From an uncultured Prevotellaceae bacterium (lineage in GTDB: Bacteria > Bacteroidota > Bacteroidia > Bacteroidales > Bacteroidaceae): 16,921 nt of DNA. The stretch's first letter is position 1; every line of letters starts with the position of its first letter. The notes under the pieces are model-generated. The model was not told the DNA's origin. It was given only the letters and a program-made list of their open reading frames with translations, and did no database searches. The translations under genes were made by a program, and so were the position numbers. Positions 7,389 to 15,159 of the stretch are shown here, piece by piece. The stretch lies in NCBI GenBank assembly GCA_902800435.1, contig CADCEQ010000050.1, forward strand, positions 1-16,921. Direction: 5' to 3'.

Positions 7389-7418
7389 TTGCCGCCTACT
7401 TACCTTGTAGGGCGGCAA
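7389..7418. terminator. Hairpin at the convergent GldB-like / valS junction, weak terminator candidate
   Basis: TTGCCGCC (7389-7396) pairs with GGCGGCAA (7411-7418), and TAC (7397-7399) pairs with GTA (7407-7409) with one bulged G. The stem includes the valS stop codon (7396-7398). There is no T-run on either side, so it is not a classical rho-independent terminator. As an 11-bp GC-rich hairpin between convergent genes it could still act as a barrier or stabilise both 3' ends. Confidence 0.4.
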
Positions 7419-10107
7419 TCGACTCCTTCAGTGAGGCAATCTTCTCCTCGGCATCACTCTGCTTCTTGCGCTCCATAGCCACGACGGCCTCGGGGGCATT
7501 CTGCACAAAGCGTTCGTTGGAGAGCTTCTTCAGCACGCCGGCAAGGAATCCTTCGAGGTGCTGAATCTGGTTTTCCATCTTCTGAATTTCTGCTTCGACG
7601 TCAATCAGACTGCCGAGAGGAACGGCAAACTCGTCGGTGCCGACCATGAAGGCCGAGGCAGTGGCATCCTTCTCGCTGACGATGCTGATGCTGCTGAGGT
7701 TGGCCATCTTCAGGATGGCGGCATTGTAGTCAGCGTAGGCATTCTTGCCGACGGTCTGCAGCTCAAGCTGCTCCTTGGGGGCGATATTCTTCGACGAACG
7801 GACGGTACGCACGCCCGAGACAATCTGCTTCACCTGCTCGATGGCGGCGGTCAGCTGCTCATCGTCAGCCGTGGGTGCCGGCAGCTCCAGCTTGTCGCGC
7901 ATGATGCTCTCGCCAGCCTGACGGTCGTAGATATGCTGCCACAGCTCCTCGGTGATGAAGGGCATGAAGGGGTGGAGCATCTTCAGCAGCGTCTCAAAGA
8001 ACTCCAGCGTCTTCTCGTAGGTCTGGCGGTCGATGGGCTGAGCCTCGCCGTTGATGTAGGCAGGCTTCACCATCTCCAGATACCAGCTCGAGAACTCGTC
8101 CCAGAACAGCTTGTAGACGGCCATGAGGGCTTCCGAGATGCGGTACTTCTTGAACAGGTCGTCGACCTCGGCGTTCGTCTGGCGCAGCTTTGCCTCAAAC
8201 CACTTCGTGGCAATCTTGCCAGCCTCCGACTGCTCGATGTCGGCCACCTTCCAGCCCTTGACCAGACGGAAGGCATTCCAAATCTTATTGTTGAAGTTGC
8301 GTCCCTGCTCGCAGAGAGCCTCGTCGAAGAGGATGTCGTTGCCTGCGGGGGCAGAGAGCATCATGCCCATGCGTACGCCGTCGGCACCGAACTTCTCAAT
8401 GAGCTCGATGGGGTCGGGGCTGTTGCCTAATGACTTCGACATCTTGCGGCCCAGCTTGTCGCGGACGATACCGGTGAAGTAGACATTCTTGAAGGGGAAC
8501 GTGCCCATGTACTCCTCGCCGGCCATGATCATGCGTGCCACCCAGAAGAAGATGATGTCGGGGGCGGTCACCAGGTCTGAGGTGGGGTAGTAGTAGCTGA
8601 TTTCCTCGTTGCCGGGATTGCGGATGCCGTCAAACAGCGAGACGGGCCACAGCCAGCTTGAGAACCAGGTGTCGAGGGCATCCTCGTCCTGGCGCAGGTC
8701 GGCATCCGTCATTGCGGGATTCTTCTGCTGGGCCAGTTTCAGGGCTTCCTCGCGGGTCTCGGCGACGACAAAGTCGTTGTCGCCCTCGCCATAGTAGTAG
8801 GCAGGAATGCGGTGGCCCCACCAGAGCTGGCGGCTGATGCACCAGTCCTGAATGTTCTCGAGCCAGTTCTTATAGGTGTTGACGTACTTCTGCGGATAGA
8901 AGTGCATCTCGCCGTTGAGCACGGGCGGCAGGGCGATGTCGGCGAAGTGCTTCATCGACAGGAACCACTGCATCGACAGGCGCGGCTCGATGGCTGTGTC
9001 GGGGTTGCGCTCCGAGTAGCCCACCTTATTAGTATAGTCCTCGATTTTCTCCATCAGTCCGGCCTCTTTCAAGTCTTTGGCAATCTGCTTGCGGCAGTCC
9101 ATGCGGTCCATGCCGACGTAGATGGGCGACTGCTCCGAGATGGTGCCGTCGGGGTTGAAGATGTCGATGGTCTCAAGGTTATGCGTCTTGCCCAGCATGT
9201 AGTCATTGGTGTCGTGGGCGGGCGTCACCTTCAGACAGCCCGTACCGAACTCGATATCCACGTAGCGGTCCTCGATGACGGGGATGACGCGGCCCACCAG
9301 AGGCACGATGACCTTACGGCCCTTCAGCCACTGGTTCTTCGGGTCTTTCGGGTTGATACACATGGCGGTATCGCCCATGATGGTTTCGGGGCGGGTGGTG
9401 GCGACGACGGCGTAGTAGCCGCGCTCGTCCTTGTGGATGACGTCGCCCTCGCTGGCTGCGATGTTTTCGCTGCATACGGAACCGTCGGCGTTGGCTACGT
9501 AGTATTTCAGGTGGAAGAGGTGGCTCTGCTCCTCCTTGTAGATGACTTCCTCGGTCGAGAGGGCGGTGAGGGCCTTGGGGTCCCAGTTCACCATGCGCAG
9601 GCCGCGGTAGATGAGGCCCTTGTTGTAGAGGTCGACGAAGACCTTGATGACGCTCTCCGAGCGTGTCTCGTCCATCGTGAATGCCGTGCGGTCCCAGTCG
9701 CAGGAAGCACCGAGCCGGCGCAACTGCTTCAGGATGATGCCGCCGTGCTCGTGGGTCCAGTCCCAGGCGTGCTCCAGAAACTGGTCGCGCGTCAGGTCGT
9801 GCTTCTTGATGCCCTGCTCGGCCAGCTTCTTCACCACCTTGGCCTCGGTAGCAATCGAGGCGTGGTCGGTGCCCGGCACCCAGCAGGCGTTCTTGCCCTC
9901 CATGCGTGCGCGGCGCACCAGAATGTCCTGGATGGTGTTGTTCAGCATGTGTCCCATGTGGAGCACACCAGTCACGTTGGGCGGCGGTATGACGATGGTG
10001 TAAGGCTCACGGCCGTCGGGTTTGCTACTGAAGAGTTTGTTGTCCAGCCAGTACTGGTACCATTTCGATTCGACCTCTTTCGGGTCGTATTTGCTTGCTA
10101 TTTCCAT
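7396..10107 (-). CDS. valS: Valyl-tRNA synthetase
   Basis: This class I synthetase charges tRNA-Val and edits mischarged Thr. The 903-residue length fits the bacterial family. The HIGH-type signature is HMGH (residues 50-53, within [15 protein letters not shown]). KMSKS is intact at 555-559 ([14 protein letters not shown]). In between lie the inserted editing domain ([29 protein letters not shown]) and [17 protein letters not shown]. The anticodon-binding helical domain follows, then a C-terminal coiled-coil tail (about 840-903, [16 protein letters not shown] onward) typical of ValRS. ATG 10105-10107 is used because the 15-codon longer reading would overlap its promoter box at 10130-10137. 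No T-box leader is visible; the leader is only about 15 nt. Confidence 0.97.
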   Translation of the reverse strand: MEIASKYDPKEVESKWYQYWLDNKLFSSKPDGREPYTIVIPPPNVTGVLHMGHMLNNTIQDILVRRARMEGKNACWVPGTDHASIATEAKVVKKLAEQGIKKHDLTRDQFLEHAWDWTHEHGGIILKQLRRLGASCDWDRTAFTMDETRSESVIKVFVDLYNKGLIYRGLRMVNWDPKALTALSTEEVIYKEEQSHLFHLKYYVANADGSVCSENIAASEGDVIHKDERGYYAVVATTRPETIMGDTAMCINPKDPKNQWLKGRKVIVPLVGRVIPVIEDRYVDIEFGTGCLKVTPAHDTNDYMLGKTHNLETIDIFNPDGTISEQSPIYVGMDRMDCRKQIAKDLKEAGLMEKIEDYTNKVGYSERNPDTAIEPRLSMQWFLSMKHFADIALPPVLNGEMHFYPQKYVNTYKNWLENIQDWCISRQLWWGHRIPAYYYGEGDNDFVVAETREEALKLAQQKNPAMTDADLRQDEDALDTWFSSWLWPVSLFDGIRNPGNEEISYYYPTSDLVTAPDIIFFWVARMIMAGEEYMGTFPFKNVYFTGIVRDKLGRKMSKSLGNSPDPIELIEKFGADGVRMGMMLSAPAGNDILFDEALCEQGRNFNNKIWNAFRLVKGWKVADIEQSEAGKIATKWFEAKLRQTNAEVDDLFKKYRISEALMAVYKLFWDEFSSWYLEMVKPAYINGEAQPIDRQTYEKTLEFFETLLKMLHPFMPFITEELWQHIYDRQAGESIMRDKLELPAPTADDEQLTAAIEQVKQIVSGVRTVRSSKNIAPKEQLELQTVGKNAYADYNAAILKMANLSSISIVSEKDATASAFMVGTDEFAVPLGSLIDVEAEIQKMENQIQHLEGFLAGVLKKLSNERFVQNAPEAVVAMERKKQSDAEEKIASLKESIAALQGK

Positions 10108-10129
10108 ATACCTATTTATAAATTGGGTG

Positions 10130-10159
10130 CAAAGGTACAACTTTTCTGCCAAAACTCAA
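10130..10159 (-). promoter_or_regulatory. Promoter of valS (TTG / 19 bp / TACCTTTG, minus strand)
   Basis: Read leftward, TTG at 10159-10157 is followed after 19 bp by TACCTTTG at 10137-10130, 23 bases before the valS ATG. It matches the Bacteroidetes consensus and stands back to back with the mazG promoter. Confidence 0.8.
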
Positions 10160-10177
10160 CAAGATTTTGCCAAAAAG

Positions 10178-10208
10178 TTGGCCGTTTGGAAAATAATGCT
10201 TACCTTTG
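10178..10208 (+). promoter_or_regulatory. Promoter of mazG (TTG / 20 bp / TACCTTTG)
   Basis: TTG at 10178-10180 and TACCTTTG at 10201-10208 are 20 bp apart. The -7 box lies 32 bp before the mazG ATG. The -33 elements of the two divergent promoters are only 18 bp apart, so any bound regulator would affect both genes. Confidence 0.8.
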
Positions 10209-10240
10209 CGGTTGAAAAACAGAATAACGACGCAAGAAAA

Positions 10241-11113
10241 ATGCATACACGAGAAGAACAGATGAAGGCTTTCGGGCGCCTGCTCGACGTGCTCGACCAG
10301 TTGCGCGAGAAGTGTCCGTGGGACAAGAAGCAGACCAACGAAAGCCTGCGGCCCAACACGATTGAGGAGGTGTACGAACTGTGCGATGCCCTGATGCGCA
10401 ACGACCGTAAGAACATCTGCAAGGAGCTGGGCGACGTGCTGATGCACGTGATGTTCTATGCCAAGATAGGCTCCGAGACCGGCGACTTCGACATGGCCGA
10501 CGTGTGCCAGATGCAAGCCGACAAGCTGATATTCCGCCATCCCCACATCTACCATCCCTCGCAGGTGGGCGCCGAGGAACCCAGGCCGCTGCCCTACGTC
10601 CCCGAGGAGGCCGCTGCCGACGAGTCACGTCGCGAGTTCTCGGATGCCAAGACCTCGGAGCAGGTGCTGCAGAACTGGGAGCAGATCAAGCTGAAGGAGA
10701 AGGACGGCAACAAGACCGTGCTCTCAGGCGTTCCCGCCTCGCTGCCCTCGCTTATCAAGGCCTACCGCATACAGGACAAGGCCCGTAACGTAGGCTTCGA
10801 CTGGCAGAAGAAGGAGGACGTCTGGCAGAAAGTCCATGAAGAGCTGGCCGAACTGGAGGCTGAGCTTGCCCGCGACGACAAGGAGCGCTCTACCAATGAG
10901 CTTGGCGACTTCCTCTTCTCAGTCATCAATGCGGCCCGGCTCTACAAGTTGAATCCCGAGAATGCGCTGGAGCGTACCAACCAGAAGTTTATTTCGCGCT
11001 TCGGCTACATCGAACAGCACAGCATCCGCGCAGGTAAGCCGCTGACGGAGATGTCGTTAGAGGAAATGGATGAACTTTGGAATGAAGCAAAGCGTAAGGA
11101 GCAGGAAGACTAA
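10241..11113 (+). CDS. mazG: Nucleoside triphosphate pyrophosphohydrolase MazG
   Basis: MazG hydrolyses NTPs and dNTPs to the monophosphate and pyrophosphate. It cleans the nucleotide pool and in some bacteria tempers the stringent response. The 290-residue protein has two MazG repeats. In the first, the metal-binding ExxE...ExxD is E43/E46 (NTIEEVYELCDAL) and E62/D65 (KELGDVLMHV). In the second it is E201/E204 (VHEELAELEAEL) and E220/D223 (NELGDFLFSV). RHPHIYHPS (99-107) corresponds to the RRPHVF segment of E. coli MazG, and the N-terminal CPWDKKQT is the conserved CPWD motif. ATG 10241 is chosen because longer in-frame readings overlap the promoter and valS. It is the first gene of a tight rightward cluster, with 14 bp to the next gene. 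Confidence 0.95.
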   Translation: MHTREEQMKAFGRLLDVLDQLREKCPWDKKQTNESLRPNTIEEVYELCDALMRNDRKNICKELGDVLMHVMFYAKIGSETGDFDMADVCQMQADKLIFRHPHIYHPSQVGAEEPRPLPYVPEEAAADESRREFSDAKTSEQVLQNWEQIKLKEKDGNKTVLSGVPASLPSLIKAYRIQDKARNVGFDWQKKEDVWQKVHEELAELEAELARDDKERSTNELGDFLFSVINAARLYKLNPENALERTNQKFISRFGYIEQHSIRAGKPLTEMSLEEMDELWNEAKRKEQED

Positions 11114-11127
11114 AAAATAACAACACT

Positions 11128-11718
11128 ATGAGCAAGAACTATTTCGTTTGGCTGATGATTGCCGTTGCCGCGATGACGGCCAGTTGTGACAACAAGAGCT
11201 CCCGTCAGACGACGGAAGTAGCCCCCGACTCGACGGCTGCCGACGTGGTGGACCGTGACTTTACGCTCTATGGCGTCTGTGGTGACGGTTCGGCCATGAA
11301 CACGCTGCAGTTGATAACCGACGAGGGCGATACGGTGGACTTGAGCATCGGCGACGCTAACGACAGAGGCCTTTGCTTCGGCGGATTCCAGAGTGGCGAC
11401 CGCATGGCAGTCATCCTGGAAGAGGACGAGACAACCGCCAGCCAGGTCATCAATCTGACGGCCTTGACGGGCGACTGGGTGACCTCTGATCCCGCCAACC
11501 CGCAATCGGGCATCCGCCTGAAGGAGGATGGCGTGGCCGAGAACATCGGCGACGGGACGGTGAAGTACCGGTCGTGGCGTCTCTTCAACGGCCGGCTCTT
11601 GATAGAGTGTGTGCGCGACGGGGCAACGGAGACAGGCTCCTACGAAATCGTGTCGATAGGTCCCGACTCGCTCGTGTTCAAGGACAATGCCAGAAGATTT
11701 GAATTTAGCCGTAAGTAG
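11128..11718 (+). CDS. Lipocalin-like lipoprotein
   Basis: The protein has 196 residues. The signal peptide MSKNYFVWLMIAVAAMTASC gives lipidated Cys20. A Ser/Thr-rich linker (to about 42) is followed by two beta-rich parts. Residues 43-112 hold FTLYGVCGDGSAMNTLQLI and similar strands. Residues 113-195 begin LTGDWVTSD and end LVFKDNARRFEFSRK, matching the pattern of Bacteroidales lipocalin-family lipoproteins (GxW near the start, then KYRSWRLFNGRLLIE). The ligand is unknown. It is anchored in a membrane, probably the inner leaflet of the outer membrane. It lies between mazG and the RNase Z gene and is surely cotranscribed with them, though no functional link is obvious. Confidence 0.72.
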   Translation: MSKNYFVWLMIAVAAMTASCDNKSSRQTTEVAPDSTAADVVDRDFTLYGVCGDGSAMNTLQLITDEGDTVDLSIGDANDRGLCFGGFQSGDRMAVILEEDETTASQVINLTALTGDWVTSDPANPQSGIRLKEDGVAENIGDGTVKYRSWRLFNGRLLIECVRDGATETGSYEIVSIGPDSLVFKDNARRFEFSRK

Positions 11719-11722
11719 CGCC

Positions 11723-12637
11723 GTGGAGCCGTTCAGAGTCCATATCTTAGGCTGCGGCAGCGCGCTGCCCACGCTGCGCCATTATCCCTCGGCTCAGATA
11801 GTCGAGGTGCGCGAGAAGCTGTTCATGGTCGACTGTGGCGAGGGCGTGCAGATGCAGCTGCGCCGCTGTCATGTACGCTTCACGAAGGTAAGCCACGTGT
11901 TCATCTCGCATCTGCACGGCGACCACTGCTTCGGACTGATAGGCATGATTTCAACCTTCGGGCTGGTGGGTCGCACGGCCACGCTGCATATCCATGCCAA
12001 CGAGCTGCTGAACGACATGCTGCAGCGGCAGATGGGCCTCTTCTGCCACGACCTGGGCTACGAGGTGGTGTTTCATCCGCTCGATGCCACGCGCCGTGAC
12101 ATCATCTACGAGGACCGCTCGCTGACTGTGGAGACCATACCCCTGACCCACCGGCTGCCCACCTGCGGATTCCTGTTCCGCGAGAAACCCCTGCTGCCTC
12201 ACATTCGCCGCGACATGATTGACTTCTACCAGATTCCAACCTCGCAGATACAGAACATCAAGAATGGTGCCGACTGGACGCTCAGCGATGGCACCGTCGT
12301 GCCCAATGCCAGGCTGGTGACACCCGCCGACGCTCCCCGCAGCTATGCCTACTGCAGCGACACCCGCTACATGCCTGAACTGCACAAGCAGCTCAAGGGC
12401 GTCAGCACGCTCTACCACGAGAGCACCTACGGCGAGGACAACCTCCAGATGGCTCAGAAGTACAACCATTCGACGGCCCGTCAGGCGGCAATGGTGGCCC
12501 GCGATGCCGGCGTCGGCCAGCTCGTGCTCGGTCACTACAGTTCACGCTACGAGGACGAGACGGTGCTGCTCAATGAGGCCCGCGAAGTGTTCGAAAATGT
12601 GCGTCTGAGCAACGAAATGGACGTCATAAACGTCTAA
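11723..12637 (+). CDS. rnz: Ribonuclease Z (tRNA 3' endonuclease)
   Basis: RNase Z cleaves pre-tRNA 3' trailers, especially where CCA is not encoded. The metallo-beta-lactamase fold shows the zinc motif HLHGDH (H63, H65, D67, H68), the conserved DCGEG (38-42), H143 (PLTHRLP), D213 (YCSDT) and H271 (LGHYSSRY). HEST (232-235) is also a family motif. The start is a judgement. GTG 11723 gives VEPFRVHILGCGSALPT, which lines up with the usual ME(K/P)F.(L/V)HILGCGSALPT N-terminus, and lies 4 bp after the previous stop. ATG 11687 in the same frame would add 12 residues with no family support and overlap the lipoprotein gene by 32 bp. Length from GTG is 304 residues, normal for bacterial RNase Z. It ends the mazG cluster; no strong terminator follows. 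Confidence 0.93.
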   Translation: MEPFRVHILGCGSALPTLRHYPSAQIVEVREKLFMVDCGEGVQMQLRRCHVRFTKVSHVFISHLHGDHCFGLIGMISTFGLVGRTATLHIHANELLNDMLQRQMGLFCHDLGYEVVFHPLDATRRDIIYEDRSLTVETIPLTHRLPTCGFLFREKPLLPHIRRDMIDFYQIPTSQIQNIKNGADWTLSDGTVVPNARLVTPADAPRSYAYCSDTRYMPELHKQLKGVSTLYHESTYGEDNLQMAQKYNHSTARQAAMVARDAGVGQLVLGHYSSRYEDETVLLNEAREVFENVRLSNEMDVINV

Positions 12638-12670
12638 AAAGGGCAAATATTGCATTTTTTCGTGAAAAAA

Positions 12671-12702
12671 TTTGGTAGTTAATCAGAAAAACCGTATATT
12701 TG
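12671..12702 (+). promoter_or_regulatory. Promoter of the L,D-transpeptidase / ECF sigma operon (TTTG / 20 bp / TATATTTG)
   Basis: TTTG at 12671-12674 and TATATTTG at 12695-12702 are 20 bp apart, close to the ideal vegetative Bacteroidetes promoter. It lies 23 bp before ATG 12726. No other equally good promoter was seen before the terminator at 16115, so this one may serve all five genes. Confidence 0.8.
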
Positions 12703-12725
12703 CACAGGAAAAAATATATGCATAT

Positions 12726-13037
12726 ATGACGAAAAGACTACTTATAATTTCATTAGCAGGGCTTTTGACGGCCTTTGCGCCTCAGGAAGTGCTGGCCTCC
12801 GAGATTGAATCCGTTGCTGTTGAGCAGACGGAGGACCAGGTCGAAGTCAGCGTTGAGGGGCAGACGGCATACGTTACCGGAGCCCAGGGGAAGGAGTTGA
12901 TTGTGGTTTCGCTTACGGGCCGTCAGTTGCTGAAAGTGAAGATTGACAGTGCCTCGCAGCGTATAGAATTAAACATTCCAAAAGGTTGCTACATTTTGAA
13001 AGTTGGCAAGGTGGTAAGAAAGATTCAGGTTCACTGA
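12726..13037 (+). CDS. Small secreted protein made almost only of a T9SS-type C-terminal domain
   Basis: The protein has 103 residues. The signal peptide MTKRLLIISLAGLLTAFAPQEVLA has an AxA-like site before SEIESV. The rest (about 25-103) reads VEQTEDQVEVSVEGQTAYV, then LTGRQLLKVKIDS, then IPKGCYILKVGKVVRKIQV. The LTGR, the PKGxYILKV and the basic end are the hallmarks of the type A sorting domain (Por_Secre_tail) that directs cargo to the type IX secretion system. Such domains normally sit behind a large passenger; here there is none. It could be a decoy or adaptor for T9SS, a remnant, or an unrelated beta-sandwich. ATG 12726 follows the promoter directly; the ATG at 12718 is out of frame. 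Its 3' end overlaps the L,D-transpeptidase reading frame. Confidence 0.7.
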   Translation: MTKRLLIISLAGLLTAFAPQEVLASEIESVAVEQTEDQVEVSVEGQTAYVTGAQGKELIVVSLTGRQLLKVKIDSASQRIELNIPKGCYILKVGKVVRKIQVH

Positions 13038-14587
13038 TTTCTGCGCTGCTCCTTCTGGCCGTTCTGTTCGTGCTGGCAGCCTGTGAGGACACTGCAACCC
13101 CTGCGAAGCGACAATTGTCATTAGAATCCTTCGACGACATGAAGGAAGACGGATATGCTCTAAACTCTCAACTGATAAGAGAGTATTTAGAGCATATTTC
13201 GCGTGCAGACAAGGACAGCAACCTCTCGGCCAGCCGCGTCAGGAAGTACTACCGCGACAAGGGAGGCATAGTCTGGATCGACACCAAGGGCGTCGACGGG
13301 CGTCCAGGTATGGTGGTCAGCACTCTGCAGGCCCGACTGCCAGAGATGGGCTTCAACACCAATGTCTTTAACGTGAAGCAGATTAGCGACGACTTTGAGC
13401 GCATGCAGACGCTCAACTTCGACGAGAAGAACGACATCAACCACGTGGCAGCCCGGCTGGAGTACAACCTCACCAAGGCCTATCTGCGCTATGTCACCGG
13501 CCAGCACTTCGGATTCGTCAATCCCGACTACGTGCTGAACCACTTCGAGGCCCAGGAACGCGACACCGCTGGCAATGTGCGCTCCTACCGCCACCTGTTC
13601 GACGTCGACATGGAACACCCCGACGATGCCTACACGAGGACAGCCCTGCAGCGGGCCACTCCCGACAGCCTTGACGACTACATGACCCGCGTGGCCAGTC
13701 ACGGCGATTTCTACAACCGGCTGATGGAGAAGCTGGCCGCAGCCACCGACTCGCAGAAGCGCCGCATACTCATCAACATGGAGCGCTGCCGCTGGAAGAA
13801 CAAGATACAGCCCAAGGCCGACGAGAAGTACGTCGTGGTCAACGTGCCCGCCTACCATCTCTGGGCCGTCAGCCCCGACACCGTCATCGACATGCGCGTG
13901 GCCTGCGGAGCCCTGAAGACCAAGACGCCGCTGCTCTCGAGCCGCATTACCCGCATGGAGGTCAACCCCGAGTGGTCGATACCCATGAGCATCATCCGCG
14001 CCGATGTGGCCCGGCATGGCGGCGACGAGGGATACTTTGCGCGCCGGCGCTACTACATCGTCAACCGTAAGACGGGCAAGCGCGTACCGGCAAGCCAGGT
14101 GTCGGCAGGCTCGCTCTACAGCGGCAACTACCGCGTCATTCAGCAGGGTGGGGCGGGCAACTCGCTCGGTCGCATCGTCTTCCGCTTTGCCAACAACTTC
14201 TCGGTGTTCCTCCACGACACGTCGAGTCCGGGAGCCTTCGGGCGCGACAATCGCGGCGTCTCCCACGGCTGCGTCCGCGTGCAGCGCCCCTTCGACCTGG
14301 CTCGCTTCATGATGGAGAAGGATGCCGACGAGTGGCTCGTCGACAAGCTGCGACTTTCAATGGGCCTCGAGCCCGAGACCGACCAGGGCCGCGCCTACCG
14401 CGACTCGCTGCCGCCCGGCTCGAAGTCGCCAAGTCTCGTCCACCGGCTGGACGTCACTCCGCGCGTACCTATTATTATAACATATTATACAATGTTCCAG
14501 ACTCCCGACGGACTGATCCAGTCGTATCCCGACGTCTACGGCTACGACAAGCCCATCGGCGAAGCCCTAAGACCCTACATACAATGA
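12986..14587 (+). CDS. L,D-transpeptidase lipoprotein, YcbB/LdtD-like
   Basis: The enzyme would form 3-3 cross-links in peptidoglycan at the periplasmic face. Counting from TTG 12986 it has 533 residues. A hydrophobic segment SLISALLLLAVLFVLAAC ends in a canonical LAAC lipobox (Cys33). A helical scaffold region (about 40-275) precedes the YkuD catalytic domain (about 280-450). That domain has CGALKTKTPLLSSRITRMEVNPEWSIP, typical of YcbB-like enzymes, and catalytic FLHDTSSPGAFGRDNRGVSHGCVR with H410, H427 and C429. The start is uncertain. No ATG exists between the upstream stop (TGA 12944-12946) and the lipobox. TTG 12986 gives a Lys-containing n-region but overlaps the previous gene by 52 bp; CTG 13034 would make a CTGA overlap with that gene's stop. 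The first ATG (13139) loses the signal. The end overlaps the sigma gene by ATGA. Confidence 0.88.
   Translation: MLHFESWQGGKKDSGSLISALLLLAVLFVLAACEDTATPAKRQLSLESFDDMKEDGYALNSQLIREYLEHISRADKDSNLSASRVRKYYRDKGGIVWIDTKGVDGRPGMVVSTLQARLPEMGFNTNVFNVKQISDDFERMQTLNFDEKNDINHVAARLEYNLTKAYLRYVTGQHFGFVNPDYVLNHFEAQERDTAGNVRSYRHLFDVDMEHPDDAYTRTALQRATPDSLDDYMTRVASHGDFYNRLMEKLAAATDSQKRRILINMERCRWKNKIQPKADEKYVVVNVPAYHLWAVSPDTVIDMRVACGALKTKTPLLSSRITRMEVNPEWSIPMSIIRADVARHGGDEGYFARRRYYIVNRKTGKRVPASQVSAGSLYSGNYRVIQQGGAGNSLGRIVFRFANNFSVFLHDTSSPGAFGRDNRGVSHGCVRVQRPFDLARFMMEKDADEWLVDKLRLSMGLEPETDQGRAYRDSLPPGSKSPSLVHRLDVTPRVPIIITYYTMFQTPDGLIQSYPDVYGYDKPIGEALRPYIQ
13153..13197 (+). other. Strong intragenic hairpin in the L,D-transpeptidase mRNA
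   Basis: ATATGCTCTAAA (13153-13164) pairs perfectly with TTTAGAGCATAT (13186-13197). The stem continues inward with CTCTC (13165-13169) and GAGAG (13179-13183), leaving a 2-nt bulge and a 9-nt loop. Two G-U pairs could extend it outward. The 17-bp stem lies 14 bases after the only early in-frame ATG (13139). There is no U-run, so it is not a classical terminator. Confidence 0.75.
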
Positions 14588-15129
14588 CAGACGACAGACT
14601 CCTCATCGAACAGCTGTCAAACCCCAAGACACAGCGCAGGGCATTCGAGACAGTGGTACGCCAGTACAGCGAGCAGCTCTACTGGCAGATACGCCGTTTC
14701 GTTCTGTCACACGACGATGCCAACGACGTGCTCCAGAACGTCTTCATCAAGGCATGGCAGGGCATCGGCTCTTTCCACGGCGACTCCAAACTGCTCACCT
14801 GGCTGTCGCGCATAGCCATCAACGAGAGCCTCGACTTCCTGCGACATCAGAAGAACATCGTCACGCTGAGCACCGACGACGAAGAACTCACGGTAGCCAA
14901 CACGCTCATGGCCGACGAGTACTTCGACGGCGACGAGACCGAGGCACAACTGCAGGAAGCCATTGCCCGGCTGCCCGAAGTGCAGCGCACCGTCTTCCTG
15001 CTGCGCTACTACGACGACATGAAGTACAGCGACATCAGCCGCCAGCTCGGAACCAGCGAGGGAGCCCTCAAAGCCTCCTACCACATAGCCGTCAAGAAAA
15101 TATCCGAATTTTTTAAGTCACACGATTAA
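14584..15129 (+). CDS. ECF-type sigma-70 family RNA polymerase sigma factor
   Basis: The 181-residue protein contains only regions 2 and 4, the mark of extracytoplasmic-function sigma factors. Region 2 (about 20-88) includes DDANDVLQNVFIKAWQGIGSF and LLTWLSRIAINESLDFLR, covering core-binding and -10 recognition. Region 4 (about 121-173) includes LPEVQRTVFLLRYYDDMKYSDIS and the recognition helix GTSEGALKASYHIAVKKI. The acidic linker (TDDEELTVANTLMADEYFDGDET) is usual. The start ATG 14584 overlaps the L,D-transpeptidase stop (ATGA), so the two are translationally coupled. It is followed after 30 bp by a single-pass membrane protein and then a secreted protein, the typical small Bacteroidetes ECF arrangement. 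It could direct transcription of its own operon, but its target promoter is not identifiable from sequence alone. Confidence 0.93.
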   Translation: MTDDRLLIEQLSNPKTQRRAFETVVRQYSEQLYWQIRRFVLSHDDANDVLQNVFIKAWQGIGSFHGDSKLLTWLSRIAINESLDFLRHQKNIVTLSTDDEELTVANTLMADEYFDGDETEAQLQEAIARLPEVQRTVFLLRYYDDMKYSDISRQLGTSEGALKASYHIAVKKISEFFKSHD

Positions 15130-15159
15130 ACCTTTCAACATAAATAGCGTCAATAGAGT

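Noticed and set aside
8812..10215. 467-residue plus-strand frame opposite valS
   Set aside because: It is an antisense frame created by the codon bias of valS, whose motifs (HMGH, KMSKS) are intact.
12638..12662. GCAA-TTGC hairpin followed by T6 after RNase Z as a terminator
   Set aside because: The stem is only four pairs, too weak to call. The mazG cluster may read through into the next operon.
13187..14266. 359-residue minus-strand frame opposite the L,D-transpeptidase
   Set aside because: It is antisense to a gene with an intact SHGC active site and has the Val/His/Asp-rich composition of a mirror frame.
14332..14583. Extended upstream start for the sigma factor frame
   Set aside because: The added 84 residues overlap the L,D-transpeptidase and are Arg/Pro-rich shadow sequence. 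ATG 14584 with the ATGA overlap gives a standard ECF length.
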